A stretch of 64,000 nt of DNA, from contig NZ_CP113939.1 of assembly GCF_029392315.1 (NCBI RefSeq), positions 372,001 to 436,000 on the forward strand, given 5' to 3'. Below, one piece after another: positions 1-9,550 of the stretch. This stretch comes from Bifidobacterium sp. ESL0690. GTDB taxonomy: Bacteria; Actinomycetota; Actinomycetes; Actinomycetales; Bifidobacteriaceae. Position 1 is the first letter of the stretch, and every line of letters begins with the position of its first letter. Made by a program: the position numbers and the translations under genes. The notes below the pieces were generated by a model. That model made no database searches, was not told where the DNA came from, and saw nothing but the letters and a program-made list of their open reading frames with translations.

Positions 1-615
1 GTGCGTCGTCGTCCTTACTCCGTCGTGCTGTTCGACGAGGTTGAGAAGGCGAATCCCGAGATCTTCGACATCCTTCTGCAGGTGCTTGACGACGGTCGAT
101 TGACCGATGGCCAGGGCAGGACCGTGGACTTCAAGAACACGATTCTCATCATGACTTCGAACCTCGGTTCGCAGTTCCTGGTGCAGCCTGATCTGGACGC
201 GGAGGCCAAGAAGAAAGCCGTGATGGACGCCGTCCACGCGCACTTCAAGCCGGAATTCCTCAACCGTCTCGACGAGCTGGTCATCTTCCATCCGCTCACC
301 CGCGAGGAATTGGGCGAGATTGTGGACATCCAGGTCAAGCAGGTTGCGTCGCGTCTCACCGACCGCCGCATCACGCTCGACGTCACCAAGGCCGCGAAGG
401 AATGGCTCGCCAACGCCGGTTACGACCCGGCTTACGGCGCCCGTCCGCTGCGTCGCCTGGTGCAGACCGAGGTTGGCGACCAGATGGCGAAGATGTTGCT
501 TTCCGGCAAGGTCCACGACGGTGACACCGTCTTGGTCGACCAGACCGGTGGCGATCACCTCGAGCTGAGCACAATGCCCGAGGATCCGCTGAATGAGGAT
601 CACGAGGACAAGTGA
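1..615 (+). CDS. clpB: ATP-dependent chaperone ClpB, C-terminal part (5' end outside window)
   Basis: This is the C-terminal 204 residues of a Hsp100 disaggregase, which works with DnaK to pull polypeptides out of aggregates in the cytoplasm. Visible parts belong to the second AAA+ module: Walker B VVLFDEVEKA (residues 8-17), sensor 1 at TSNLGS (52-57), the arginine-finger region FKPEFLNRLDE (82-92) and sensor 2 GARPLRR (146-152), then the D2 small domain. The first visible codon is GTG, but the gene clearly starts upstream, because the D1 domain, the coiled-coil M domain and the D2 Walker A are all missing. ClpC is the alternative; the match to the ClpB D2 consensus and the short tail favour ClpB. 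A hairpin terminator follows at 704-747. Confidence 0.93.
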   Translation: MRRRPYSVVLFDEVEKANPEIFDILLQVLDDGRLTDGQGRTVDFKNTILIMTSNLGSQFLVQPDLDAEAKKKAVMDAVHAHFKPEFLNRLDELVIFHPLTREELGEIVDIQVKQVASRLTDRRITLDVTKAAKEWLANAGYDPAYGARPLRRLVQTEVGDQMAKMLLSGKVHDGDTVLVDQTGGDHLELSTMPEDPLNEDHEDK

Positions 616-703
616 TTTGACGGTGTGAAGCCGGTTGCGCAACGCGAGTGATAAAAGCGTTTCCCAACGGGTTTCAATAACCGATAGACAGTAATCGTCT
701 GGC

Positions 704-747
704 AAAGAGCCGGGCTGTCGCAGCAATGCGATGGTTCGGCTCTTTTG
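704..747 (+). terminator. Intrinsic terminator after clpB
   Basis: The arms AAAGAGCCG (704-712) and CGGCTCTTT (737-745) pair perfectly. Inside them a second stem, TCGCA/TGCGA, closes a GCAA loop. A short T run follows. It sits about 90 bases after the clpB stop. Confidence 0.85.
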
Positions 748-1086
748 TCATTTTGGGATTATTATCGTTACTACGCGTACCGATTTGCAGCAGGGAACAT
801 CTTAAGCTTGAAAAGAATCGGTTCAGTGCTGCCATAATTGATTGTATGGAAGTTTCCAAAAATAGAAAATCGCGGAATTCCAACCATTTGATGAGCGTAC
901 GATATTTGACTTGTAGCAGTGAACAGTGAAAATGCGTATAGAATTCATTCTGTGCTGTGCTTGGTTCGAAGATAGAGTTTTATGCGAGCCAGTGTTTTTC
1001 TTAGGGTGTTTGTAATTGATATGGCTGTGCTGTGCTCGCGGTAAAGATGAGTTTTGCCGTGGACAGGCATTATCCTCAGTCTGCTT
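748..1086. other. Non-coding gap between clpB terminator and P1B-like gene
   Basis: AT-rich stretch between two converging genes. Short ORFs on both strands lack a ribosome-binding site and family features. I see no further hairpin, repeat or RNA gene here. Confidence 0.5.
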
Positions 1087-2193
1087 CTAATTGATATTGC
1101 CGCGCTGCGCTTTTCTGCGTCCGTTGATAATCAGGACAAGCGCCAGAATGGAAAGAATGAATCCGGCGATCACGAGCACGCCGACCCCGCCGAACAACGC
1201 GAACGTCAGGCGCGGCTGTGGGCCGAACACGACGAGCAGCGCGAACGCCCAGACCGCGATGATGATGACGGTGATGACGAAAATGCGGGTGAAATGCGCG
1301 AGTTTCCTGATACCGGCAATGAGTGTGTTGAACGCGCGGTCGGCAATGGCATGGGCCGTGGCACTGGCATTGGTGCTGATATTGCCGGTTCTGGAAGCTT
1401 GAGATGGAGCAGATGAACTCTCGTTTGCTGTAGCGGTTTTCGTTCCGGCGAGGGAGGTTTGAGTTGCTGCTATTGAATTCTGTGATTTTCCAACATCGCG
1501 GAGAATCAACAGTTCGACCAGTTCGATGGCCAGTGCCAAGGCGATGATGACATTGACGCCGCCGAAATAGGCGCGCCGCGAGCCTTCTGGGAACTGGTTG
1601 CCGGCCACACAAATCGCGAGGCTGTAGATAAAAGCTCCCGTGGCTCCCAGTGAAATCAGCGAATTGACGTCCGGGGTACGACGCCTGAGCGCGTGCCAAC
1701 CTTCGCGGTGAATCGGAGCGCCGCACCAAAACATCGTCGGTGTGGTCAGAATGGCTTGCAGCCAAGGGTTGACCAGCCAGGTAGACGCAAGGGAGGTGCT
1801 GAAACGGCTGATTAGGGAAGGGACGAAAACAATGACGGTGAGCACGATTGCGAGAATCAGCATCCGGGAAATGCGCGAGATTTGAACCTCTGTCTGCCCG
1901 GATTCGCTGGTCCTTCCTATTTCATCGGTCTGTGTGACTTTCCCTGTTTGGGTTTGCGGCGTCCGTCTGGTTTGTTCGGCGTCCGCTTTGCTGCCGCCTG
2001 CGTTGCGATCTAGAGTTTCGTTTGTTCGTGTTGGCAAATCATCGGAGGGTGAATTGGGATTGCGAAGCCCTTGCAGCGCAGTCTCGACCGACGATTGCGC
2101 CGAAGTGGGGGAACGGAAATAGAGGATGATAAGCCATGTGGCCAACGCGGCGGCCACCACCGCCAAACCGCCCATAAATAAGTCGAATCCCAC
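1087..2193 (-). CDS. Membrane protein resembling the transmembrane core of a P1B-type (CopA-like) ATPase, without catalytic domains
   Basis: The 368-residue product has an N-terminal membrane segment (7-26), a charged Thr/Gln-rich linker, and then segments in the order seen in copper-type P-ATPases. TTPTMFWCGAPIHREGWHAL (150-169), followed by RRRTPDVNSLISLGATGAFIY, matches the TPVQFWAG...MDVLIALGT region. A helix at 212-231 follows, and FGPQPRLTFALFGGVGVLVIA (323-343) matches the helix that leads into the CPC metal site. At the CPC position this protein reads GFI. The actuator domain is replaced by a Ser/Thr linker (236-285), and the chain ends after one more helix, so the P and N domains with DKTGT are absent. 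The start is GTG with AGGAGG four bases upstream. Ion pumping is not possible as seen; a relic or a repurposed membrane protein are both open. Confidence 0.7.
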   Translation of the reverse strand: MGFDLFMGGLAVVAAALATWLIILYFRSPTSAQSSVETALQGLRNPNSPSDDLPTRTNETLDRNAGGSKADAEQTRRTPQTQTGKVTQTDEIGRTSESGQTEVQISRISRMLILAIVLTVIVFVPSLISRFSTSLASTWLVNPWLQAILTTPTMFWCGAPIHREGWHALRRRTPDVNSLISLGATGAFIYSLAICVAGNQFPEGSRRAYFGGVNVIIALALAIELVELLILRDVGKSQNSIAATQTSLAGTKTATANESSSAPSQASRTGNISTNASATAHAIADRAFNTLIAGIRKLAHFTRIFVITVIIIAVWAFALLVVFGPQPRLTFALFGGVGVLVIAGFILSILALVLIINGRRKAQRGNIN

Positions 2194-2469
2194 GGTTCCT
2201 CCTTGATTACCCTTTTATCATTCCAGCAAGTTGTGCCAATATCTGCATTACCGCATTGATTGACACGAGATATACGCACACATTGAAGGGTTATTGGGCA
2301 CGGACGGTGTTCCGATTTGTATTTCGTGGGTTTCGAGGGTGCAAAACAGGCATGTTTATTGAGGTGTGAAGCGGAATATTGGGTACCGCAAAGCGCGAAT
2401 CAGGGAATCGAGATTTTCGGCAAGATTGCTTGCTTGATTTCGTCCATGGCGTCCTGTGTAATAGAACAT

Positions 2470-3819
2470 ATGTTCGAAAATCCTGTAGTGGCAATCGTGT
2501 TGGTCATCCTCGCAGCGGTGCTGGGGCTGGTGGCCGGCTTCGTGCTGGGCAAATCCAAAGGGCAGGAAACCGCGCGCGACGCCAAAAACTCCGACATTGA
2601 AGAAGCGCAGGCCCAGAATGACCAGCTTCGCCGTCAGGTGGGAGAGTTGACCACCCAGTCCGCGCAATACCGTACGCAGTGCGACGGACTCAACCAGCAG
2701 CTCGCTTTCGTCAAATCCCAATTGGCACAGGCCCAGCAGGCCGAGCAGTTGCGTGTGCAGAGGCAGCAGGAGCAGGAGCGAGAGGCGGCCGAGCGCAAGC
2801 GGCAGGAGCAGGCCAAGGCGATGGCCGAGCAGAGCAAGGTACTTTCGGCGCTTGCTCCCGTGCAGAAGAACCTTGACGCCTTGCAGCAGAAGGTCACTCA
2901 GATCGAAGAGGGCCGTAAGCAGGAGATGGGTTCCCTGGGCCAACAGCTCAAGGGGCTGAATGACCAGCAGACCCGTTTGGACAAGGAGACCAGTTCGCTT
3001 TCGGCAGCGTTGCGCAACAACAAGGTGCGTGGCGCTTGGGGCGAGGCGCAGTTGCGTAACATCGTGGAGTCGGCAGGGCTTCTGGAACATGTCGATTTCG
3101 ATACGCAGGTGGTCGTCACCGACCCGGAAGGTCGCGTACAACGGCCGGATATGGTGGTTTATCTGCCAGGTGGCAAGACCATTCCCATCGATGCCAAGGC
3201 CCCGTACTCCGATTACCAGCGTGCCTGTGAGATTCCCGATACCGCATCCGAGGACGAACTCAAGCGCCGTGACCAGCTGCTTCAAGCTCATGCCAAAGCG
3301 TTGCGTGAGCACGTCAAGACCTTAGGCGATAAGGCCTATTGGAACGCTTTCGATACCACTCCCGATTTCGTTATCGCCTTCATTCCTAATGACGCCTTGC
3401 TCGAGGCTGCGCTGAAGGTCGACCCGACATTGATGGATGACGCCTTTGCGCGTAAGGTCGCGTTGACTTCACCGGTCACGTTGTGGGCCGTGTTGAAATC
3501 GGTCGCCTTCGCATGGCAGCAGCAGAGCCTCACCGACGATGCCAAAATGCTCTTCGACCTTTCGCGCGAACTTTACGAGCGCTTTGCGGTTCTGGGTGAC
3601 AAGGCCAACAAACTTGGCCATTCCATCACCCGCACGGTTTCGGCCTATAACGCCTTCGCTGCGTCATTGGAATCACGTGTGTTGGTCACCGCGCGTAAAA
3701 TGCAGAAGATTGATTCGAGCAAGGTCATCGATCCGGTCGAGATGGTCGATTCCGACAAGACTGACGTACATGAGCTGACCGCACCCGAGCTGAATCTTGA
3801 TTCGGAGGAGAAGGAATGA
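2470..3819 (+). CDS. rmuC: RmuC family DNA recombination protein
   Basis: RmuC proteins limit recombination at inverted repeats and carry a PD-(D/E)XK-like nuclease fold; the biochemical role is poorly known. The protein has an N-terminal membrane anchor (FENPVVAIVLVILAAVLGLV), a long Gln/Glu/Lys-rich coiled coil over about 150 residues, and then the conserved domain with RGAWGEAQLRNIVE, the segment RPDMVVYLPGGKTIPIDAKAP and FVIAFIPNDALLEAAL. I chose ATG 2470 because it puts the anchor at the extreme N-terminus as in relatives; in-frame starts at 2446 or further upstream are possible and none has a clear ribosome-binding site. The stop overlaps the next gene by ATGA, so the two are probably co-translated. 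Confidence 0.88.
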   Translation: MFENPVVAIVLVILAAVLGLVAGFVLGKSKGQETARDAKNSDIEEAQAQNDQLRRQVGELTTQSAQYRTQCDGLNQQLAFVKSQLAQAQQAEQLRVQRQQEQEREAAERKRQEQAKAMAEQSKVLSALAPVQKNLDALQQKVTQIEEGRKQEMGSLGQQLKGLNDQQTRLDKETSSLSAALRNNKVRGAWGEAQLRNIVESAGLLEHVDFDTQVVVTDPEGRVQRPDMVVYLPGGKTIPIDAKAPYSDYQRACEIPDTASEDELKRRDQLLQAHAKALREHVKTLGDKAYWNAFDTTPDFVIAFIPNDALLEAALKVDPTLMDDAFARKVALTSPVTLWAVLKSVAFAWQQQSLTDDAKMLFDLSRELYERFAVLGDKANKLGHSITRTVSAYNAFAASLESRVLVTARKMQKIDSSKVIDPVEMVDSDKTDVHELTAPELNLDSEEKE

Positions 3820-4472
3820 GCGAGGCGATCGACGAGGTTGAGATAAAAGCCGGCAGCGAGGACGAAAGCAAGAGACAAGGCAAAAGCCAATTGCAGACGC
3901 TTTTGCAAGCAGCGGTAGAGAAGAAACCGTTCAGTGAGCTGTTTGACGTGAGCCTTGACCATCGCGGTGCGGAGCTGATTGGCGATGCCTTGCTTGACGC
4001 GCTCGAGAAGCGTGGCTTTGCGCTTAATGATTTCGATGCCGTAGGGGCGTTGACCGCCGCCGCCGTGCCGATGGTGACAGCTGTGATGCATGCCGCCCAT
4101 GCCCGCGGCTATGAACTTGATGGTTTCGTGATGGATTTCGTTTACCCGTCGATCAAAGGCCCGTCGATTTCCGGCAAGCGTGTGGTGTTGCTAGACTCCT
4201 GGCTTTCTGAAAAGTCGTATGTACAGACTTCGTCGCTGGTCACCTTGCGCAATGGCAATGAGCTGAGCCTTGACTTCAGCGTCGTGGAGCATGAAGGCGC
4301 GCAAGTCGTTGCCATCGCTTCACTGATCGGTGGAGTTAGTGGTGACGCAGATTCCAGCAACATCAAGGTCATCAATCCCGTTTCCGACAAGGAACGCAAT
4401 CTTCCATTCATAATGACTTTTGACGAGGATGAATTGCGCAGTAACGCAGCTACGGCAAAGAAGGCCGACTGA
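3816..4472 (+). CDS. Phosphoribosyltransferase-fold protein (orotate PRTase-like) with altered PRPP motif
   Basis: A 218-residue cytoplasmic protein with the general plan of orotate phosphoribosyltransferase: a flexible N-terminus, a core with DAVGALTAAAVPMVTAVMHAA and a strand GKRVVLLDSWLSEKSYVQT at the place of the PRPP-binding loop. Canonical enzymes have two acidic residues and a TTG/TGG turn there (VLVDDVITTGG). Here the pair is D-S and the Gly/Thr turn is missing, so PRPP binding is doubtful. It overlaps rmuC (ATGA) and is followed two bases later by a SPOUT methyltransferase, so the three genes form an operon. Databases may call it PyrE; I regard pyrimidine synthesis as unproven. Confidence 0.6.
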   Translation: MSEAIDEVEIKAGSEDESKRQGKSQLQTLLQAAVEKKPFSELFDVSLDHRGAELIGDALLDALEKRGFALNDFDAVGALTAAAVPMVTAVMHAAHARGYELDGFVMDFVYPSIKGPSISGKRVVLLDSWLSEKSYVQTSSLVTLRNGNELSLDFSVVEHEGAQVVAIASLIGGVSGDADSSNIKVINPVSDKERNLPFIMTFDEDELRSNAATAKKAD

Positions 4473-4473
4473 T

Positions 4474-5262
4474 ATGCGCGAACCCAATCCCATAACCGCA
4501 GCTGCTCAGGCTTCTGGCGAGCCGGTTTTCCGTGAAATAGGCGTCGGCCCGTGGTCGCAGACCCATCCTGATGAACCTCGTCCCGATGACCCGCAATCCC
4601 CGAATTTCGACGAACGTTATGACCCGGAATTGCTTGATAGTGGCGATCGTCGCAATGTGCTTGACAGATTCCGTTATTGGTCGGTGGCCGCCATCAAAGC
4701 AGATCTCGACAAGCAGGGCCGGCATGACTTCGAAGTGGCCGTCGAGAACTGGACGCACGATTTCAACATCGGTTCGATGGTGCGTACGGCCAACGCCTTC
4801 GCCGCCCGCAAGGTACATATCGTCGGTCCGCACAAGTGGAACCGCAAGGGCGCGCTGATGACCGAGCTCTACCAGCACGTCGACCATCACCCCTCCATCG
4901 AGGCTCTGGTGGCGAGCTGGAAGAAGGAAATCGCCGAGGAAATCAAGCAGGCCGAAGCCGATGAAGCCAAAGCCGAATTCCGTGTGGACAAAGCTCGTTA
5001 CCATCGCATCGCCGAAAATGCCAAAGCCTCACGTATCATCGCGCTCGACATCATCCCAGGCGCGGTACCCATGGAAACCTATCGATTCCCGAGCCGCTGC
5101 CTGATGCTTTTCGGAGCAGAGGGCCCAGGCCTCTCCCAAAAAGCACTGGAACTGGCTGATGATGTGGTCTACATCTCCCAGTTCGGCTCGGTGCGCTCCA
5201 TTAATGCCGGCGCCGCCGCCGCGGTCGCGATGCACTGCTGGATTTCCCAACATTTGAATTAG
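4474..5262 (+). CDS. SPOUT (TrmH/SpoU family) RNA 2'-O-methyltransferase
   Basis: The enzyme transfers methyl groups from S-adenosylmethionine to ribose 2'-OH in rRNA or tRNA. SpoU motif 1 is in NWTHDFNIGSMVRTANAF, motif 2 is LMLFGAEGPGLS, and motif 3 is SVRSINAGAAAAVAMH; these form the trefoil knot of the family. About 70 N-terminal residues rich in Pro and Asp precede the domain. ATG 4474 lies two bases after the preceding stop, and the in-frame ATG upstream would overlap that gene by more than 50 bases. The target nucleotide cannot be told from sequence. Confidence 0.85.
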   Translation: MREPNPITAAAQASGEPVFREIGVGPWSQTHPDEPRPDDPQSPNFDERYDPELLDSGDRRNVLDRFRYWSVAAIKADLDKQGRHDFEVAVENWTHDFNIGSMVRTANAFAARKVHIVGPHKWNRKGALMTELYQHVDHHPSIEALVASWKKEIAEEIKQAEADEAKAEFRVDKARYHRIAENAKASRIIALDIIPGAVPMETYRFPSRCLMLFGAEGPGLSQKALELADDVVYISQFGSVRSINAGAAAAVAMHCWISQHLN

Positions 5263-5350
5263 GAATTCAACAAGACTGATTTTTGTGTTAGTTTATATAT
5301 AATAAAGATAGTTATGTATAGATAACCAATGCGAAAGATACGATGCCACT

Positions 5351-7459
5351 GTGATTACCATCGAGCATGTCAGTAAGATTATCGGTCAAACAACGGTGTT
5401 GAACAACGTGAATTTTGCTGCACTCGATGGCAGGGTCACTGGGTTTCTTGGTCCCAACGGCGCCGGGAAATCGACCACTATACGTGTGGCGATGGGTCTC
5501 GCAAAACCGAATTCAGGGCGCGTGACCTTTGATGGGCTATCGATTGCCGAAACGAGTACCCCGATGAATCTTGTCGGTGCGGTGTTGGACGCCAAATCGG
5601 CTGATAAGAACCAGACGGCTTACTCGCATCTGCACACGTTGGCGCTGAGCAATGGCATACCTGCTCGTCGTGTCGACGAGGTCCTCGAACTCACCGGTCT
5701 TGCAGCTGTCAAGAGCAAGAAGGTGCGCACATTTTCTTTGGGCATGAATCAGAGGCTTTCCATCGCCGCCGCTTTGCTTGGCGATCCGCATAACCTCGTG
5801 CTTGATGAGCCCGTCAACGGTCTCGACCCTGAAGGCGTGAAGTGGGTGCGTGATCTGTGCCGGACCTTTGTCGCCCAAGGGCGTGCCGTGTTGCTGAGTT
5901 CGCATCTGATGAGTGAGGTCGCGCTCGCGGCTGATGACCTGGTGGTTATCAGTCAGGGTCGTATTCTCGAGCGTTCGACGGTTGATGATTTTGTCGCACG
6001 CCACTCGTCTCATTCGATACGTGTGGCGGTAGACGATGTCAACAAGCTTTCAGCCGTGGTCGCTTCCATCCCTGGCATGCGTATGGAAGCAGCCAGTCGT
6101 ATCCCCTCAGACAGCAGGCAGGGCAGTATCTGGCGGCTTTACGGTGCCGATGAAGCAACGCTGGCTCACGCGTTCACTTCAGCCCAGCTTACGGTCTATG
6201 AATTGGCGGAGGAAGCGGTTTCCTTGGAAGACGCCTATTTGGCGTTGACCCATGGGCAAGGACAATACACTCCTCAGCCGGTGGCCCAGCCCGTTGCCGT
6301 CCAGTCTCCTGTCAATGCGTTTCCGGTTAATCAGCCTGTGGTTAATCAGCCTTCCGTCAACCAGCCTCCCGTCAATCAGCCCGTGGTTAATCGTCCTTCG
6401 GCCAATCTCCCGACTGCGACCTCTCAGACTGTAACAACTCCGCAACCCTTGGGCGGCTTCGTTTCCGCCGGCCAGCCAGCCCCGCAGCTTTCAAACCGGT
6501 TTGCAACAACCAATCAGATTACTGTGCCGCAAATGTCGTTGCCGAGCCGTCCGTCGAATCCGGTCCAGGCCGCTGTGCCTGGTTCGCTGCAGTCCATGCA
6601 CGTGAGTTTTGGCAGATCCGTCTCGTCGCAGATGGTGAAGCTTGCAGGCCTCAAATCCACTTGGTGGTTGATGGGCCTCATCGTTGTCTTTATGGTGCTT
6701 TTCGCATTACTGCCTGACATGGGCTACGACACGACGCTCAGCTTAAGCTTGTATGCCACATGGTTCCATGTGGCCGGTGAGATAGGCCCTCTGTCTCTTC
6801 TGGCCGGGTTCTTCGGGGTCGTTGTGATCACAGGAGAATATTCCTCATCCACCATTGACGCTTCTTTGATGGCGATTCCCAAGCGCCCCATGTTCATCGG
6901 AGCCAAGGCCTTATCGGCTTGCGTCTACGTCTCGATTGCGACGTTTATCGGATGCGCGCTCGCTTTCCCTGCGGCTTGGATGCGTGGTGCGTTGTTGCTC
7001 GCGTCATACGGTAATATCGATGTGTTGCCCGGTAGCCTGCTAATGGCTTTGCTTGTGTTGATCGGTGGTCCGGTGATGATGTCGTGTGTGACGCTTATTG
7101 GCATCGGGATAGGTTGTATCGCACGGTCTTCGGTAGGCGGTTCCGCCAGTGAATTGCTGTTGCTCACAGTGCCGTCATTGTTCCTTACTTTCAACGACGA
7201 TACCAATCATATGTATGTAAACTATACGCCTTTGAACGCAGTGACTAATTTCCTTCGCGGGCCTCGTATGCTGATGTCAAACGGCAAAGGCGAACTCATT
7301 CCACAGATATGCAGGATACTGGACGTTTTCCACGGTGAGGGAACAAGGCCGGAAGAGGTAATCGGCTCTTTTTGGGGCAATGGTTTCGCCGTCGTTCTCT
7401 GGGCGGTTCTGTTTTTCGGATTGGGCATGCTTGTGGCGACCAAACGCGATGTGAAGTAG
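5351..7459 (+). CDS. ABC transporter: ATPase fused to ABC-2 type permease through a repetitive linker
   Basis: Residues 1-300 form a nucleotide-binding domain with Walker A GPNGAGKST (34-42), signature FSLGMNQRLSIAAALL (128-143) and Walker B LVLDEP (149-154), close to drug/antibiotic exporters of the DrrA/CcmA type. Residues 303-385 are a Pro/Gln/Val/Asn-rich linker with about six copies of the five-residue unit NQPxV. Residues 435-700 hold about six membrane helices of an ABC-2 permease. Such half-transporters are normally two genes; here they are one chain of 702 residues. The GTG start follows an AT-rich promoter-like stretch (5290-5345). The substrate is unknown. Confidence 0.88.
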   Translation: MITIEHVSKIIGQTTVLNNVNFAALDGRVTGFLGPNGAGKSTTIRVAMGLAKPNSGRVTFDGLSIAETSTPMNLVGAVLDAKSADKNQTAYSHLHTLALSNGIPARRVDEVLELTGLAAVKSKKVRTFSLGMNQRLSIAAALLGDPHNLVLDEPVNGLDPEGVKWVRDLCRTFVAQGRAVLLSSHLMSEVALAADDLVVISQGRILERSTVDDFVARHSSHSIRVAVDDVNKLSAVVASIPGMRMEAASRIPSDSRQGSIWRLYGADEATLAHAFTSAQLTVYELAEEAVSLEDAYLALTHGQGQYTPQPVAQPVAVQSPVNAFPVNQPVVNQPSVNQPPVNQPVVNRPSANLPTATSQTVTTPQPLGGFVSAGQPAPQLSNRFATTNQITVPQMSLPSRPSNPVQAAVPGSLQSMHVSFGRSVSSQMVKLAGLKSTWWLMGLIVVFMVLFALLPDMGYDTTLSLSLYATWFHVAGEIGPLSLLAGFFGVVVITGEYSSSTIDASLMAIPKRPMFIGAKALSACVYVSIATFIGCALAFPAAWMRGALLLASYGNIDVLPGSLLMALLVLIGGPVMMSCVTLIGIGIGCIARSSVGGSASELLLLTVPSLFLTFNDDTNHMYVNYTPLNAVTNFLRGPRMLMSNGKGELIPQICRILDVFHGEGTRPEEVIGSFWGNGFAVVLWAVLFFGLGMLVATKRDVK
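6306..6402 (+). repeat. In-frame 15-bp tandem repeat encoding NQPxV linker
   Basis: About six imperfect 15-base units of the form gttaatcagcctgtg encode a Pro-rich hinge between the ATPase and membrane domains. The period is a multiple of three, so copy number can change without breaking the gene. Confidence 0.75.
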
Positions 7460-7682
7460 CGCAAAATTACTGGCTTCGTTTCATGGCATAAGTAATGTCT
7501 TGGAACGAAGTCATTTTTCCAGATATCGTCTGAAATTTTTTTGCCGATTCTTGGTACAGGGCGTTCCTGTCGCTGGCTTCCAGCAATGGTCGCCGGAATG
7601 CCGATTTATTTGTCATCGGAATCGACTTTTAGGAATGAATTCCGTTATCTGAACGTCACAGACGACTCATATAGTTAAGGTT

Positions 7683-7982
7683 ATGCCTACTTTCACAAGA
7701 GAAACAGTCGAGCATCTGGGTCATCTCGCCCAGATCGCGCTCACCGACGAGGAAGCGACCCGCATGCAAGGCGAGTTGAATGTCATCGCCGATTCCATCA
7801 ACAAGGTGCAGGAAGTCGCGTCCGACGACGTCGAACCCACTGCCAACCCGGTCCCGCTTGAGGCGTATTTGCGCCCCGATGTCCCCGAAAAGCCGCTGAC
7901 CCGCGAGGAAGCGCTTTCCGGTGCCCCCGCCACGGAAGACGGCATGTTCGTGGCACCGCGAATCCTTGGAGGTGACGAGTGA
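7683..7982 (+). CDS. gatC: Aspartyl/glutamyl-tRNA(Asn/Gln) amidotransferase subunit C
   Basis: The small 99-residue subunit holds GatA and GatB together in the enzyme that converts mischarged Glu-tRNA(Gln) and Asp-tRNA(Asn) to the amide forms. Family features are the N-terminal [17 protein letters not shown] helix and the C-terminal [20 protein letters not shown] region. It opens a gatC-gatA-gatB operon, the usual order in Gram-positive bacteria, and its stop codon overlaps the gatA start (TGATG). Confidence 0.95.
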   Translation: MPTFTRETVEHLGHLAQIALTDEEATRMQGELNVIADSINKVQEVASDDVEPTANPVPLEAYLRPDVPEKPLTREEALSGAPATEDGMFVAPRILGGDE

Positions 7983-9526
7983 TGAGTGCAGCAAACGAAA
8001 ACGAACTGGTCAAGCTGACCGCCGCGCAGATGGCGGAGAAGATTCGCAACAAGGAAGTCTCCAGCCGCGAGCTGGTCGACGCCGAACTTAACGTCATCGA
8101 CGCCGCCGAACCGGAGCTGCACGCTTTCCTTCACGTTTCCGCCGACGAGGCTCGCGCCCAGGCCGACGAATTCGACAAGAAGAACGCCGCGGGCGAGACT
8201 GAAGGCCTGCCGGAACTTGCCGGTGTGCCGATCGCCATCAAGGACATGATCGTCACCAAGGGCATCCCCACGACTGCCGCTTCGAAGATTCTCGAGGGCT
8301 GGGTTCCACCCTACGACGCCACGGTCATCAAGAAGCTCAAGGCCGCCGGCATGCCGTTGCTCGGCAAGACCAACCTCGATGAGTTCGCACAGGGTTCCTC
8401 CACGGAGCATTCCGCGTACGGTCCGACCCACAATCCTTGGGACACCGAGCGCGTTCCCGGTGGTTCCGGCGGTGGTTCTGCTTCCGCGGTCGCCGCGTTC
8501 GAAGCCCCGCTTGCTCTCGGTACCGATACCGGTGGCTCGATTCGTCAGCCCGGTTCGCTGACCGGTACGGTCGGTGTCAAGCCGACGTATGGCGGCGTCT
8601 CCCGTTTCGGCGCGATCGCCATGGCGAGCTCGCTCGACCAGATCGGCCCCGTCTCCCGCAACGTGCTTGATTCCGCGCTGCTGCAGGAAGTCATCGGCGG
8701 CCACGACGTGCGTGATTCCACGTCCATCCCGATGGATGTGCCTCCGATTGCCAAGGCTGCGCGTGAAGGTTACAAGCGCGACCTCAAGGGCGTGCGCGTC
8801 GGTCTGGTCAAGCAACTGAGCGGCGACGGCTATCAGCCCGGCGTCGAGGCTCGCTTCAACGAAGCGGTCAAGCTCTTGCAGGACATGGGCGCCGAAGTAG
8901 TCGAGGTCGATTGCCCCCACTTTGATTACGCGCTCGCGGCCTACTACATCATCATGCCCTCCGAGGTCAGCTCCAACCTGGCCCGTTACGATGGTATGCG
9001 TTACGGCCTGCGCGTCATGCCGCCCGAAGGCGTGCCGCAGACCGCCGCCAACATGATGGCCTACACCCGCGAAGCCGGTTTCGGCGACGAGGTCAAGCGC
9101 CGTATCATCCTCGGCATCTATGCGCTTTCCGCCGGTTACTACGATGCGTGGTACGGCTCGGCGCAGAAGGTTCGCACGCTGATTATCGACGACTTCAACA
9201 AGGCGTTCGAGAAGGCCGACGTGCTGGTCGCCCCGACCTCTCCAACCACCGCGTTCAAGTTCGGCGAGAAGATGAACGACCCGCTGACCATGTATATGAG
9301 CGATGTCGCCACGATTCCGGCGAACATGGCCGGAACCCCCGCGATGAGCATTCCCGCCGGACTTTCGGACGACGGCCTGCCGGTCGGCTTCCAGTTCATG
9401 GCCCCGCAGAAGCACGACGAGCAGATGTACAAGCCCGCAGCCGCGCTCGAAGCGGCACTCGAGGAACAGTGGGGCGGCCCGATCTGGCAGTCCCTCAAGA
9501 CCCCGTGGCTCGGGAACGCAAAGTAA
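7982..9526 (+). CDS. gatA: Glutamyl-tRNA(Gln) amidotransferase subunit A
   Basis: The amidase subunit releases ammonia from glutamine for transamidation on GatB. The amidase signature is complete: catalytic Lys in [10 protein letters not shown] (K87), the Gly/Ser stretch [12 protein letters not shown] (159-170) and the nucleophile Ser in [12 protein letters not shown] (S186). I chose ATG 7982 because it gives a TGATG overlap and sits eight bases after GGAGGT; a GTG one codon upstream (7979) also fits. The length of 514 residues is normal. Confidence 0.96.
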   Translation: MSAANENELVKLTAAQMAEKIRNKEVSSRELVDAELNVIDAAEPELHAFLHVSADEARAQADEFDKKNAAGETEGLPELAGVPIAIKDMIVTKGIPTTAASKILEGWVPPYDATVIKKLKAAGMPLLGKTNLDEFAQGSSTEHSAYGPTHNPWDTERVPGGSGGGSASAVAAFEAPLALGTDTGGSIRQPGSLTGTVGVKPTYGGVSRFGAIAMASSLDQIGPVSRNVLDSALLQEVIGGHDVRDSTSIPMDVPPIAKAAREGYKRDLKGVRVGLVKQLSGDGYQPGVEARFNEAVKLLQDMGAEVVEVDCPHFDYALAAYYIIMPSEVSSNLARYDGMRYGLRVMPPEGVPQTAANMMAYTREAGFGDEVKRRIILGIYALSAGYYDAWYGSAQKVRTLIIDDFNKAFEKADVLVAPTSPTTAFKFGEKMNDPLTMYMSDVATIPANMAGTPAMSIPAGLSDDGLPVGFQFMAPQKHDEQMYKPAAALEAALEEQWGGPIWQSLKTPWLGNAK

Positions 9527-9550
9527 TCGGACGGCAAGGAGCATAAAATC

